This document shows, one piece after another, positions 9,094 through 17,954 of a stretch of DNA of 20,006 nucleotides. Made by a program: the position numbers and the translations under genes. Source of the stretch: Saksenaea vasiformis B4078 (Eukaryota; Mucoromycota; Mucoromycetes; Mucorales; Saksenaeaceae). The stretch's first letter is position 1. Every line of letters begins with the position of its first letter. The notes beneath the pieces are model-generated. The model did no database searches, was not told where the DNA came from, and worked only from the letters and a program-made list of their open reading frames with translations. Location of the stretch: contig JNDT01001281.1 in the NCBI GenBank assembly GCA_000697055.1, positions 1 through 20,006 on the forward strand. The letters are read 5' to 3'.

Positions 9094-12000
9094 TACAACG
9101 CCACCTTCTTGGTGGGGGATCCAGGGGTTGCTTCATCATCATGAGGACGTTTCCTATTCTCTGAGCTTTCCTCGGATGATCCTGTTTGTTCTGTAGACTC
9201 AGCTTGCTTCACTTCTTCTTGTTCGTTACTGCTATCTTGCACCATTGGCTCTGGCTTCTCCGGTTCTTGTGCTTCCTCTTCTTTAGCTTGTTCTAACTGA
9301 TGTGGTTGTGTAGATTCCTCTACTGGTTTTGGTGATTCTGCCTGTTTAGGCTCTTCGGGTTCCTTTGTCTCTTCAGCTGGTGCATGAGACTCAGACTGTT
9401 TTGCTGGTTCTGCCTCCTCCGGTTCTTCGAGCGTCTCTTCTGGTTGTTTGGCTTCCTCTTGTTGCTTAGGCTCTTCCGGCGATGGCTTTGTCTCTTCCAC
9501 TTGCTGTTTAGGCTCTCCCACTAATTCTAGTTGACCGGTTTCTTCTTGCTCTTCTTGTTGTGCGGTTTCTATTGTCTGTGCCTTAGGCTCTTCGACGGGT
9601 TGTTTTGGCTCTTCGATCTTCTTAAGCTCTGCTTGCGTAGACTTTTGATCCTCCAATCCCAGTCGTTGCTTGAGCACATCGCACTCTTTTTGTAGTTTGT
9701 TATACTTATTGCTTGCCATGGAGTGCATTGCCTTGTATCTTCCACATTCAACATTGAGCTCCTCCACCTTAGCATTCAGGGTATTAATCGTCAACTTGAG
9801 TTCTTCTGTATCGGAAGTGTTCTTCTCCATTTCGGCCTTTAATTGTTTCAATTCCTCCAGCGCTTTAGCCTAACAAAGGACATTAATATCTTCTACTAAA
9901 CAAGCTTGCGCATCTACCTTTTCACTTGCGAATAGACGCGCCTTTTGGAACAGCTGACCATGTTTTTTCTATATGCACGTTAAACAGATGATAGCGAGAT
10001 GGGCACAGCTTACCTCGAGTTTTGTAAACTCTTCCATTCGTTTTTCAAGTGCAGCCTCCGCCTTGGCCCTTTCTTCTTCTGCTTCTTTTTTGGCGTTTTC
10101 AGCGGCCTGCTTTTCATTAAGCAAAGTCTGTTTCTCCTCCTTCATACGGTTTAGTGAATTACGTCTGATGAAATGAATGGACTTACCGAGTTTTCCTGGC
10201 TTTGAGCTTTACTTTCGGCTTCTTCCAACTTTTTCCTGAGTTCATAGATGTAACGAAGTCTATCTCTTGCCTACATAGATTTGTCAGTAAAGACAGTGCA
10301 CCAACAATTTACTTACCCTTGTTGCAATCTTCTGATGTTCACTTTCAAGGGTCGAAAGTTTCTCGTCGCCTTCCTTCTTGGATGTCTCAAGCGTTTCCAA
10401 TTTCGCCTTGGTCTCCGCAAGCTCAGTATTAGCCTTTTCGAGATCTTGCTTGATTTTCTCAACCTCTGCAGGATCAATTTTCTAAAGTGGGACCGGAAAT
10501 GAGCTTCATCCTTCACACGATTGATGGCTTACATTATACTTTGACATAATTTCTGCAGCTCTTCCCATCCATGTCTTCAAGCTTTCTTCTGATTTCTCTC
10601 GCGCTTCTTCAGATAGTTTCAATTCGGCCTTCAGCTTCGCCACGTCCGCTACATAGAGAAGTATTGAGTTGATATTATCACATCAGCAAATGGAAGCTTA
10701 CATGAAAGAGGATCGATTTGGGCATCCCTATCGGAGACGTTCTTCTCGAGGGTGCGGATACGCTCCTCCAGTTCAATGATCTTCTGTCTTAATCTGGTAT
10801 TGTTATCCTTGTATACGGAAGCCTCGTTCTTGAATTGCACCAGGATCTGCTCTTTCTCGGTAATCGATTGCAAGCTTTCATCTTGCAATGCTTCCAAAGT
10901 TGCACGAGTTGCGGTGAGTCGTCGACGAACAAATTCAAGATCAGCCTCAGCCTGCTCGCATCGTGTGCTTGTCTCAGTGTACCGAGCTTGCCAGAGATCT
11001 CTGTCGCGCCGCAGCGATGCAATGACATCACGTAGCTGTTGGATAGTTGTTTGCGATGCATCGATAATCTCAGCCTTATCGGTTTCCGTAGCTTCAGACG
11101 ACGCACGGTATCCTTCAAGCTTGGCGACAACATTTTGTAACAATTCGGCCAACCTTTCGTGGTGGTCTTGAGACTCTTGAAGACTATACCCAACAGTATA
11201 AGCCATATTATACTAGTTATGTGTTTAAGGCATACCTGATCTTCATGTCGGTTTCAATCGTTTCAAATTGTTCCTTTTGCTTCAACCATGACAGCTCAGC
11301 TGTCTTGAGGCGTTCCTGCGCTCCTTCTGCCTCTAACTGTGATTCCTTCAACTTTTGCTGAAGGCTCTGTACTTCTTCACGAAGATCGTTGATGATCTTG
11401 GAGTCTTCTGATCGTGCGCTAAGTTCTGTTTGAATCTTGTTCTCCACTTCCGCCACTCTGGCGATCTGTTGTTCGATCTCTTGTCGCAGACGTGTCAATT
11501 CAGCTTGAGCGGTTACTTCCTTCTCATGCAACTTCTCTTTCTCCTCCGTCAAGCTAGCCTTTTCACTCAACCATTGTCGTTTCTCATTATCTTTTTCTTC
11601 GCTCAACCGTTTGACTTCCAACATGGACCGGTCTCTTTCTTCTTGCACTTGCTTAATACGTATCTCGTGGGTCTCGCGTTCGCTAGTGATCTTGTCCATC
11701 GCTTCTTGCATTTGTGCAACGAATTTATCGTGCTTCTCATGCTGGGAAATATATTCTGCTCTTTCCTTCTCAAACTTCTCGTGATATTCAGAGATCTTCG
11801 TCTCCAAAGCTCGGACTTCTTCTTCAGCATTGGAAAGCAAGCGCTTATACTTTTCACATTCCTGTTCAAGAAGAGCATCTGCCGTAGCGACGGCTGCGGA
11901 ATCGCCAGGTGCAGATTGAAGACGTTGCAATGCTTCGGAGAGTTTCGTCTCCAGTACGCCCCGCTGTTGGTTCGATGCGGCTAGCTGCTTTTCAACCTCA

Positions 12001-14847
12001 AGGTGTGTAGATTTAAGCTGTTGCAATTCTCCTCTTGCCTCCAAGAACTTATTCTGCCATGCTTTTTGGTCCACCGTTTCAACTTCGCGGATTCGTCTTT
12101 CAGCCATCTCAGCCTTCGCTCGTGCATGTTCCAGTTCACGAGCCTGTTGTTCCACTTGGCTATTTAATCGTTCTACAAGTTCGGTAGAACCGTCGGTTGA
12201 CTTGCTCAAATGCAAATTGATGTTTTCCAGTAGTTTCGTGAGTTTGACACGATCCTCCGAAAGCTCTTTGTTTACACCAATAAGGCGTTTGTACGCTTCT
12301 TCGTTAGCTTTCAGCTCTGCTGAGATATAAATGTTTTCGTTTCGCAGAGCCTCTTCCTTGCTCTTGTGCATGATGATTTCGTCATTCGTTTCTTGAATCA
12401 AACGCTCTTGTACAGCTATCTGAGATTCGAGTTCGTTAATTCGTCGGTTAAGCTCATTCAATTCCGACTGTCGCAACTCGTTCGTTTGTGAAAGATCTGA
12501 GCATTTCTGTCGTAGTTGTTCTACTTGACTCGTGGATTGGATCAACTGGCAACGTGCATCATTCGCAACAAGTTGTGCTTCCTCCATTTGCGACCGAATT
12601 TGGCGAATATCTTCCTCTGTTTCCATCCGGTATGCTTCATATTCATGCTTGTTTTCTTCGAGTAGCTGTTCGTATTCTTTAACCCGAGTTTCCAAGACGC
12701 TATTTATTGTGATGTCTGTTGGCTTCTCTTGTCCTTTAGAGAGCTGTTTGTACCATTCGCATTCTTTGCTGACAGTCTCTAACCTGTACGCAATAACAAA
12801 TGAGTCTGCAGTTACATTTACCAACATGTTACGTACCGTGATTCCAATAGACTGGTCTTCTCATTGAATTCTGTAATAGTATCTTGTGCTATCTTCATTG
12901 TAGCTTCATAATTCTGATCCTTTTCAAATTCTTGCTTAGAAAATGTGTCGATTTCCGCCGTTTTCTCCTCCAACTGTTTTGTGAGCTGCCGGACTTCTGA
13001 TAAAAGATCTGAATTACGCTGCTGTAAGTCACTCAAGTTCTTGAATACCACTTTATCGTGGTCTAATGTTGGAGATATATCCGCATAGGCCATCAAGTCA
13101 GATAAACTCTGTACTTCAGGAGGAATAGTTTCCTCGCGGCTCTCAACATCACGCAAAAGGTATCGCAACTGGTAGGTGGTATCATTCAGCGATGCAGTAA
13201 GCTCTTCGTTTTTGCGCTGGAGCTCTTGAAGAGAAGCACTGAGTTCTCTTGTCTAAGAATGAAATATATATGAACAACGTGACTTAATCCGTCCAATTTA
13301 CCTTTTGCTCGTTTTTCTCAATTGTAAGCTCGTATTCTTTGCTGCATCCCTGGAGTCTGGCAGCTTCCTTACGTGTTTGATTGTGCTCAGTCTCCAGTCG
13401 GTCGAAGTACTGCTTTTGATCTCGATATTCTCTTAATAGTCGCTGATTTGTCTTTTTCAAGCTCTCGTTCTGAGCAATAGCTTTGAAATGTTTTTCGCGC
13501 AGATCAAAGAATTCCTCATAGACTGTATCCCATTGCTTTCCTGAACTTTCATACTGCTGAACCAGCTGCAAAAGGTTGCTTGTGAATGCTGGGGAACCGT
13601 TAGGTGTTTTTTTCTGCTCAGACTCTTCAGATTTGTCGCCATTAATGAGATTCTTGAGTTGCATTCGAGCGATTTCAAGATGATCCTGACATTGAGAGAG
13701 TTGTGATGCCAAAGACGACTTTTCCTCTTCTAGCTGTTTCTTCTCTTTTTCTGCGTTTGTTTGCGCTTCGGTCAGTTTCGTTTTGCACTCTTCCAACTGA
13801 GTCTCAAACTCCTTTTGTCTTCGCTCATAAACCTCAACGTGTGCTTCATGCGCCTTTTTCATGCGCATCTGGCCGAGCTCCTGCTTTTCATATCGCTCCT
13901 GGAAAGCTTTGGCTTTTTCTGTCGCATCATTCAATTCACGTTTGCATGTGCTAAGCTCGAATCGGATGTTTTGGTTCTCTTGTGCTAGCGAATCCCTCTC
14001 AGTTTGAAGTGCTGCCTTTTGTTCAGTGATCTGTCGTGCCTCAAGTCGCTATGCCGAAGAATTCGTTAGCTACACTTACCTAATCCACGCAAAAAATCTT
14101 ACATGTTTCTCTCTTTGTGCATTACTTTGACTCTCGAGCGTTAATAATTCTTGACGCACCGTCGCTTCCCGCTTTGAAATAATGCTTAAACGTGATTCCA
14201 GATGCTGGACTTGTAACTGCGAAAAGTTCATGAGAAAAGTTATCGTGGACTGATTAGTATCCTTACCTTTAGTTCAACAGATTCAGTACTGCTTTGCCTA
14301 TTTGTGGAAGAGAGCTCCAGATTCTGTTTCCGTAGCTCACTCAGTTCACTTGACTTTTGTGATATTTCAGCTATACAAAGCATTAACTGGAAATACAAGG
14401 ATCAGGTGTTGATTACCTCTCAAGGTCAGGATTTCTAATCGGAGAGATTCACTCGTTTGCAGGGACCTGCGTTCTTTGTCGCCCGAATCTGCCATTGCTT
14501 CTTCATTATCCTTTTTCGATCGTTCGAGCTTCGAGATGATTGCATCCTTTTCGACTAGTTGTTGTTGTGCTTGATACAATTCTTCTCCTTTATTTTTGAC
14601 AAGTTCATTAAAAAATACGTCAGATTTCACGCGTAATAAACAAGATATAAGGTAGACTCACGCATTGATTCGGCGTTCTGGTGCACCTTACGAAAGGACT
14701 GTTGCAGGTCGGCGTACTTCACCTGCAACGCATCATGATCAAGCTCTAACGAAAACAGCACTCATAAGATGTTTGCCCGTAACATCGTTAGGAATTTCAC
14801 AGTCTACCTTGTAAGAGCTGTAACGCCCCGTCTGTGGTGGTAGCCAT
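9093..14847 (-). CDS. MLP1: Nuclear-pore basket coiled-coil protein, Mlp1/TPR family
   Basis: TPR/Mlp proteins form the nuclear basket and act in mRNA export quality control and chromatin anchoring. Fifteen exons: 14847-14808, 14745-14662, 14587-14417, 14370-14267, 14216-14103, 14048-13302, 13252-12837, 12783-11236, 11183-10702, 10648-10533, 10481-10317, 10270-10187, 10139-10014, 9968-9918 and 9869-9093; introns are 45-74 nt. The spliced length is 5025 nt, 1674 aa, slightly shorter than yeast Mlp1 (1875 aa). It starts MATTTDGALQLLQELDHDAL. Residues up to about 1500 are almost pure heptad coiled coil rich in Glu, Gln, Lys and Arg. The stretch around residues 960-1090, across the 11236/11183 junction, resembles the TPR/MLP1/MLP2 domain, ending with AELLQNVVAKLEGY. 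A conserved-looking SKYNKIDPAEVEKIK spans the exon 10/11 junction. The tail (about 1500-1674) is a disordered Glu/Pro/Lys/Gln-rich region with degenerate EEPKQ units, ending NRKRPHDDEATPGSPTKK, which could hold a nuclear localisation signal. Other long coiled-coil proteins are the alternative; the ends and total length favour Mlp1/TPR. Confidence 0.85.
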
Positions 14848-15276
14848 TATGACAAACGAGCGAAGGCAAGTCTTCCCGCGCGAGTCAAACCCACATCGGC
14901 GGCCTTTTTACTCCGTGACATCATTTAGCAAGCGGAGTTAGAACGATCGACTTGTTCTTGCGCGCAGGGCAGCTGTATTGCTGCTATGTTTGCTTGTATA
15001 AGCCCTATAGTTCTGTACAGAACGCAGCACATTGTATCCTAATAGATTATGAGGAAAGGCATACTTGAGTTCGACTGTCACTCTTGTAATAGTACGTGAA
15101 ATAGCCCATAGATAGTACGAATTCAGTTGCCAATTTGATTTATCCTGAGAGAATTTCGTTTATTGAATGGAGAGTTAAGCTATAATACACAAATTTTGCA
15201 TTGATGAGAAAAATGAAATATGCACTGAGAGAAAGTAGAATATGTCTTGTGAGTATGTCATCTATGAGAAGAGATT

Positions 15277-15436
15277 TAAAAAATGAAAAATGAAAAATGA
15301 AAAAAAAAATGGGACCGAAAAGAGGAAGAAACGAATTCGTAATGCCTGTGCGAGACAAAGTTAATGTCTGATGACTGTTGAAAGGATTGCGGCATTTTAG
15401 AAAGAGAAAAAAAAAAGAAAAAGAAAAAAAAGTAGG
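15277..15436. repeat. Purine-rich low-complexity tract with GAAAAAT units
   Basis: Contains three tandem GAAAAAT-like units followed by a run of A (about 15280-15312) and a second A/G-only stretch at about 15401-15431. It is a simple-sequence tract in the intergenic region, possibly nucleosome-excluding; no coding content. Confidence 0.6.
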
Positions 15437-15978
15437 AAGGCTACAGGAACAAGAACTCACCTCAATCAGCTCCGACTAGTAATCACATAGTTTATATGAA
15501 TGGATTACCACAGTGCATACTGAAGAAATAAGCAAACGTAAGGAAGAAAAGGTCGACGTTTAATGGACTATCTATAAAGGAATTATGTGAAAGTGATCCC
15601 CCAACTTCATTGAATCCTTCATACGCTGCCTACCCAAGACAATGACATTCACGTATAGAATTGCAGCGTATCCTTTGAGTTTACGCATTGTTAAAGCGAT
15701 ATGAATTACCAGATAACGCATTTCCATTCGGACTGAGAGCGCCCAACCAAATCCGAGCCTGCGTAGATCAACACCTCGTTGAACTCATCAAAAAGATATG
15801 AGAAATCGCCGCTGTGATGGAGAAATGCAGTAATAAACCTGCTACTAGTAATCTTTGAGCGATTAAAAACTAGTTAGGCTTCATTTGCACATTTCAAATT
15901 ATTATTGTTTGACGTTTAAACATCGGCTTAGCCTAAACCTTATGGAATTTAAGCGGAGCGATTCCGAGCGCGCAGCTG

Positions 15979-15987
15979 GATAAACGG
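15979..15987 (+). promoter_or_regulatory. TATA-like element of Sel1 gene 1
   Basis: GATAAACGG lies 37-45 bp upstream of the ATG at 16024. The equivalent position in the second gene has CATAAAAGG, and both are followed by (A/T)TGACA. Conservation in the paralogue's promoter supports it as a core promoter element. Confidence 0.45.
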
Positions 15988-16023
15988 ATGACAAACACTA
16001 CGACCCACCTTTTCTTATTTTTA

Positions 16024-17606
16024 ATGAGTTCTTATAACAGAAACGACAAACTTTCAGAGAGTGTAACAAAACAAATTTACTTCTTTATGCGCGATTATCT
16101 GAGATTACCAATAGGACGGTCGATTTTTGGCACATGAAAGCAGTTTGCACATAGACCGCCAAGACGTCGATCTGAGCATAAAGGCAGCCGATCGAGAAAA
16201 TAAACATGAAAAAAGCCTGTCCAGCAATCAGAATATTGGCCACGGCGGCGATATTAACCATGTTAACATAGTACAAGAACGAGATGATCACAAAACGGAA
16301 ATTGTACAAGATGAACGCAAAAACAGGCACAGTCATGGAGATGGTGCGAACAAAGAGAACAAGATGGATATCCATCTGTATGAAGATTCGATTGATTGGA
16401 ACAATGGGTGGGAACAGTTCAAGCTAGGAGAAAAATACTGTCGTGGGATAGATGCGGACAAAGACTACACTAAAGCCGTGAAATGGTACAGACAGGCGGC
16501 CGATCAGGGAAATGACGAAGCACAAACTAGACTTGGAGATATGCACAAATATGGACGAGGTGTGGATCGGGACTACAAGAAAGCATTCGGATGGTATGAA
16601 AGGGCAGCGGTTCAAGGAAATGGCTATGCGCAAACCAGACTTGGAAACATGTATCTCCATGGGCAAGGTGTAGATACAGACTACGAGAAAGCAGTTGAAT
16701 GGTATCAAAAAGCAGCAGATCAGGGATATGGAATCGGTCAATACGAGCTTGGAGATATGTACCGGTGGGGATTTGGCGTGAAAGTAGACAATGAAAAAGC
16801 GGAAGAATTGCTTTCCAGCGCATTTGAATGGTGCAAGGGTGTAGCTGATCAAGGAAATGAATATGCGCAACACACACTTAGCTATCTACTATTATGAAAA
16901 GAAAGGCATCGACAAAGCAATTGAATGGTACCAAAAGGCAGCGGATCAAGGGATTGGTACTGCGCAAGAGACACTTGGACGTATTTACGAGGAAGAAAGA
17001 AAAGACATGGACAAAGCAATTGAATGGTACCAAAAAGCAGCGGACCAAGGCAAAAAACATGCACGAGACAGGTTAGGAGACATTTATTATTACGAAAAGT
17101 GCGACATCGACAAAGCAATTGAATGGTACCAAAAAGCGTCAGATCAAGAAAATGTATATGCGCAACTATCTCTTGGGGATGTTTACAGACATGACAAGGA
17201 AGACATCGACAAAGCAATTGAATGGTACCAAAAAGCAGCGGATCAAGGATGTATGTGGGCGGAATGGAGACTTGGAGATGTTTACAAAGATGAAAAGAAC
17301 GACATCAGCAAAGCGATCGAATGGTATCAAAAGGCAGCGGATCAAGGAATCGAAGATGCGCAGCTCAATCTCGGAGATATTTACAGAAAAAGCAAGAAAG
17401 ACATCAACAAAGCAGTTGAATGGTACCTAAAAGCGGCTGATCAAGGAAATGAGACTGCGCAATATAGATTGGGAGATATTTACAGATATGACAAGGAAGA
17501 CGTCGAGAAAGCAGATGAATGGTATCAAAAAGCAGCGGATCAAGGATATTGGTTGGCGAAAGCGAGACTAATGGATCTACAAGTGGAAGAAGTGATAATT
17601 GATTAA
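16024..17606 (+). CDS. Sel1-repeat protein, paralogue lacking the MACPF-like domain, with a frameshift
   Basis: Sel1 repeats form TPR-like alpha-solenoids used as protein-binding scaffolds. Exon 1 (16024-16062) is MSSYNRNDKLSES; a 52-nt intron (16063-16114) leads to exon 2 from 16115. The start is chosen because the downstream paralogue has the same layout: 13 codons, then a 52-nt intron beginning GTAACAA and ending CCAATAG. A hydrophilic linker of about 100 residues precedes the repeats. Units of 36 residues (108 bp) start at 16472, 16580, 16688 and 16796. Seven units of 33 residues (99 bp), each built on KAIEWYQKAADQG, run from 16914 to 17606. Between the two sets, near 16885-16900, the frame shifts: the first frame ends at TGA 16895-16897 and the second continues the Sel1 pattern as IYYYEKKGID. 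As given, the gene encodes a truncated product of 274 codons unless the shift is a sequencing error, programmed, or bypassed by splicing. No membrane segment or signal peptide is visible. Confidence 0.8.
16472..16903 (+). repeat. Sel1 units of 108 bp
   Basis: The KA(V/F/E) codons of successive repeats begin at 16472, 16580, 16688 and 16796, exactly 108 bp apart. The units carry the classic Sel1 form with a GRGVDRDY-like loop. The fourth contains a seven-residue insertion (EELLSSA) and the frameshift. Confidence 0.85.
16914..17606 (+). repeat. Seven 99-bp Sel1 units in exact register
   Basis: The codons for KAIEW begin at 16914, 17013, 17112, 17211, 17310, 17409 and 17508, each exactly 99 bp from the last. 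The units are strongly conserved at the DNA level around GCAATTGAATGGTACCAAAA. They are three residues shorter than the standard Sel1 unit, having lost part of the loop, which points to recent amplification of one shortened unit. Confidence 0.9.
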
Positions 17607-17954
17607 ATTGATTGTTTTTGTTTTCCTCAGTCTCTGGATTCCGCTTTATTTTTGACATTGTGTCGTGTAAATGGAGAAGGAAGAGAGATGCATGTCGCTC
17701 AATTTGTACTCAACATTTTGCCACATTCTCTGAATAGAAGGCACATATTTGCGGTTGCGTACCCATCACTGGTTCACTGGCCAACATACGGACCTTCCGC
17801 GTCTGAGAGAGTTTTTGCTTTCCACTTAAGATAATAGGCGTCCGTTGTCTTACGTCGGCTTACATGCACCTTAACGGAACTTAAATGGCGCCATTCCGAG
17901 CGCTCATCTTCATAAAAGGTTGACAGACTCCATGACGTCCCCTTCTTCTTTTCA
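17607..17954. other. Intergenic region between the two Sel1 genes, holding the second promoter
   Basis: About 350 bp with no gene. The first half would be the 3' end of gene 1. The segment 17856-17954 aligns with 15924-16023 upstream of gene 1: both begin CGGCTTA, share ATTCCGAGCGC and have a pyrimidine-rich stretch before the ATG. Confidence 0.7.
17911..17919 (+). promoter_or_regulatory. TATA-like element of Sel1 gene 2
   Basis: CATAAAAGG lies 36-44 bp upstream of the ATG at 17955, matching GATAAACGG at the same place before gene 1. Confidence 0.5.

Larger units (their letters stand above)
14848..16023. other. Divergent intergenic region between Mlp1 and the first Sel1 gene
   Basis: No gene seen in about 1.2 kb. 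The first part must hold the Mlp1 promoter (GC-richer, 14870-14960). The middle (about 15270-15440) is purine-rich with A-runs. The end (15924-16023) is the promoter of the Sel1 gene and is homologous to 17856-17954. One open frame on the minus strand across 15140-15460 is a low-complexity Ser/Phe product of the A-runs and is not credible. Confidence 0.6.

Noticed and set aside
11430..11984. Long plus-strand open frame of 184 codons inside the Mlp1 gene
   Set aside because: It lies antisense to a coiled-coil exon whose Glu/Lys/Gln codons suppress stops on the opposite strand; the Phe/Leu/Ser-rich product has no domain. The same holds for 10752-11171, 12532-12867 and 13703-13988.
15140..15460. 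Minus-strand open frame of 106 codons rich in Ser and Phe
   Set aside because: It is the translation of A-rich low-complexity DNA, with no homology signal or splice support.
16127..16135. TTG at 16127 as the translation start of Sel1 gene 1
   Set aside because: A non-ATG start is not needed: an upstream ATG exon at 16024 joined by a 52-nt intron gives a continuous frame, and gene 2 shows the same arrangement.
16085..16873. Minus-strand open frames opposite Sel1 gene 1
   Set aside because: They are antisense shadows of the repeat-coding strand. Their regular Leu/Phe/Cys pattern mirrors the 108-bp period.
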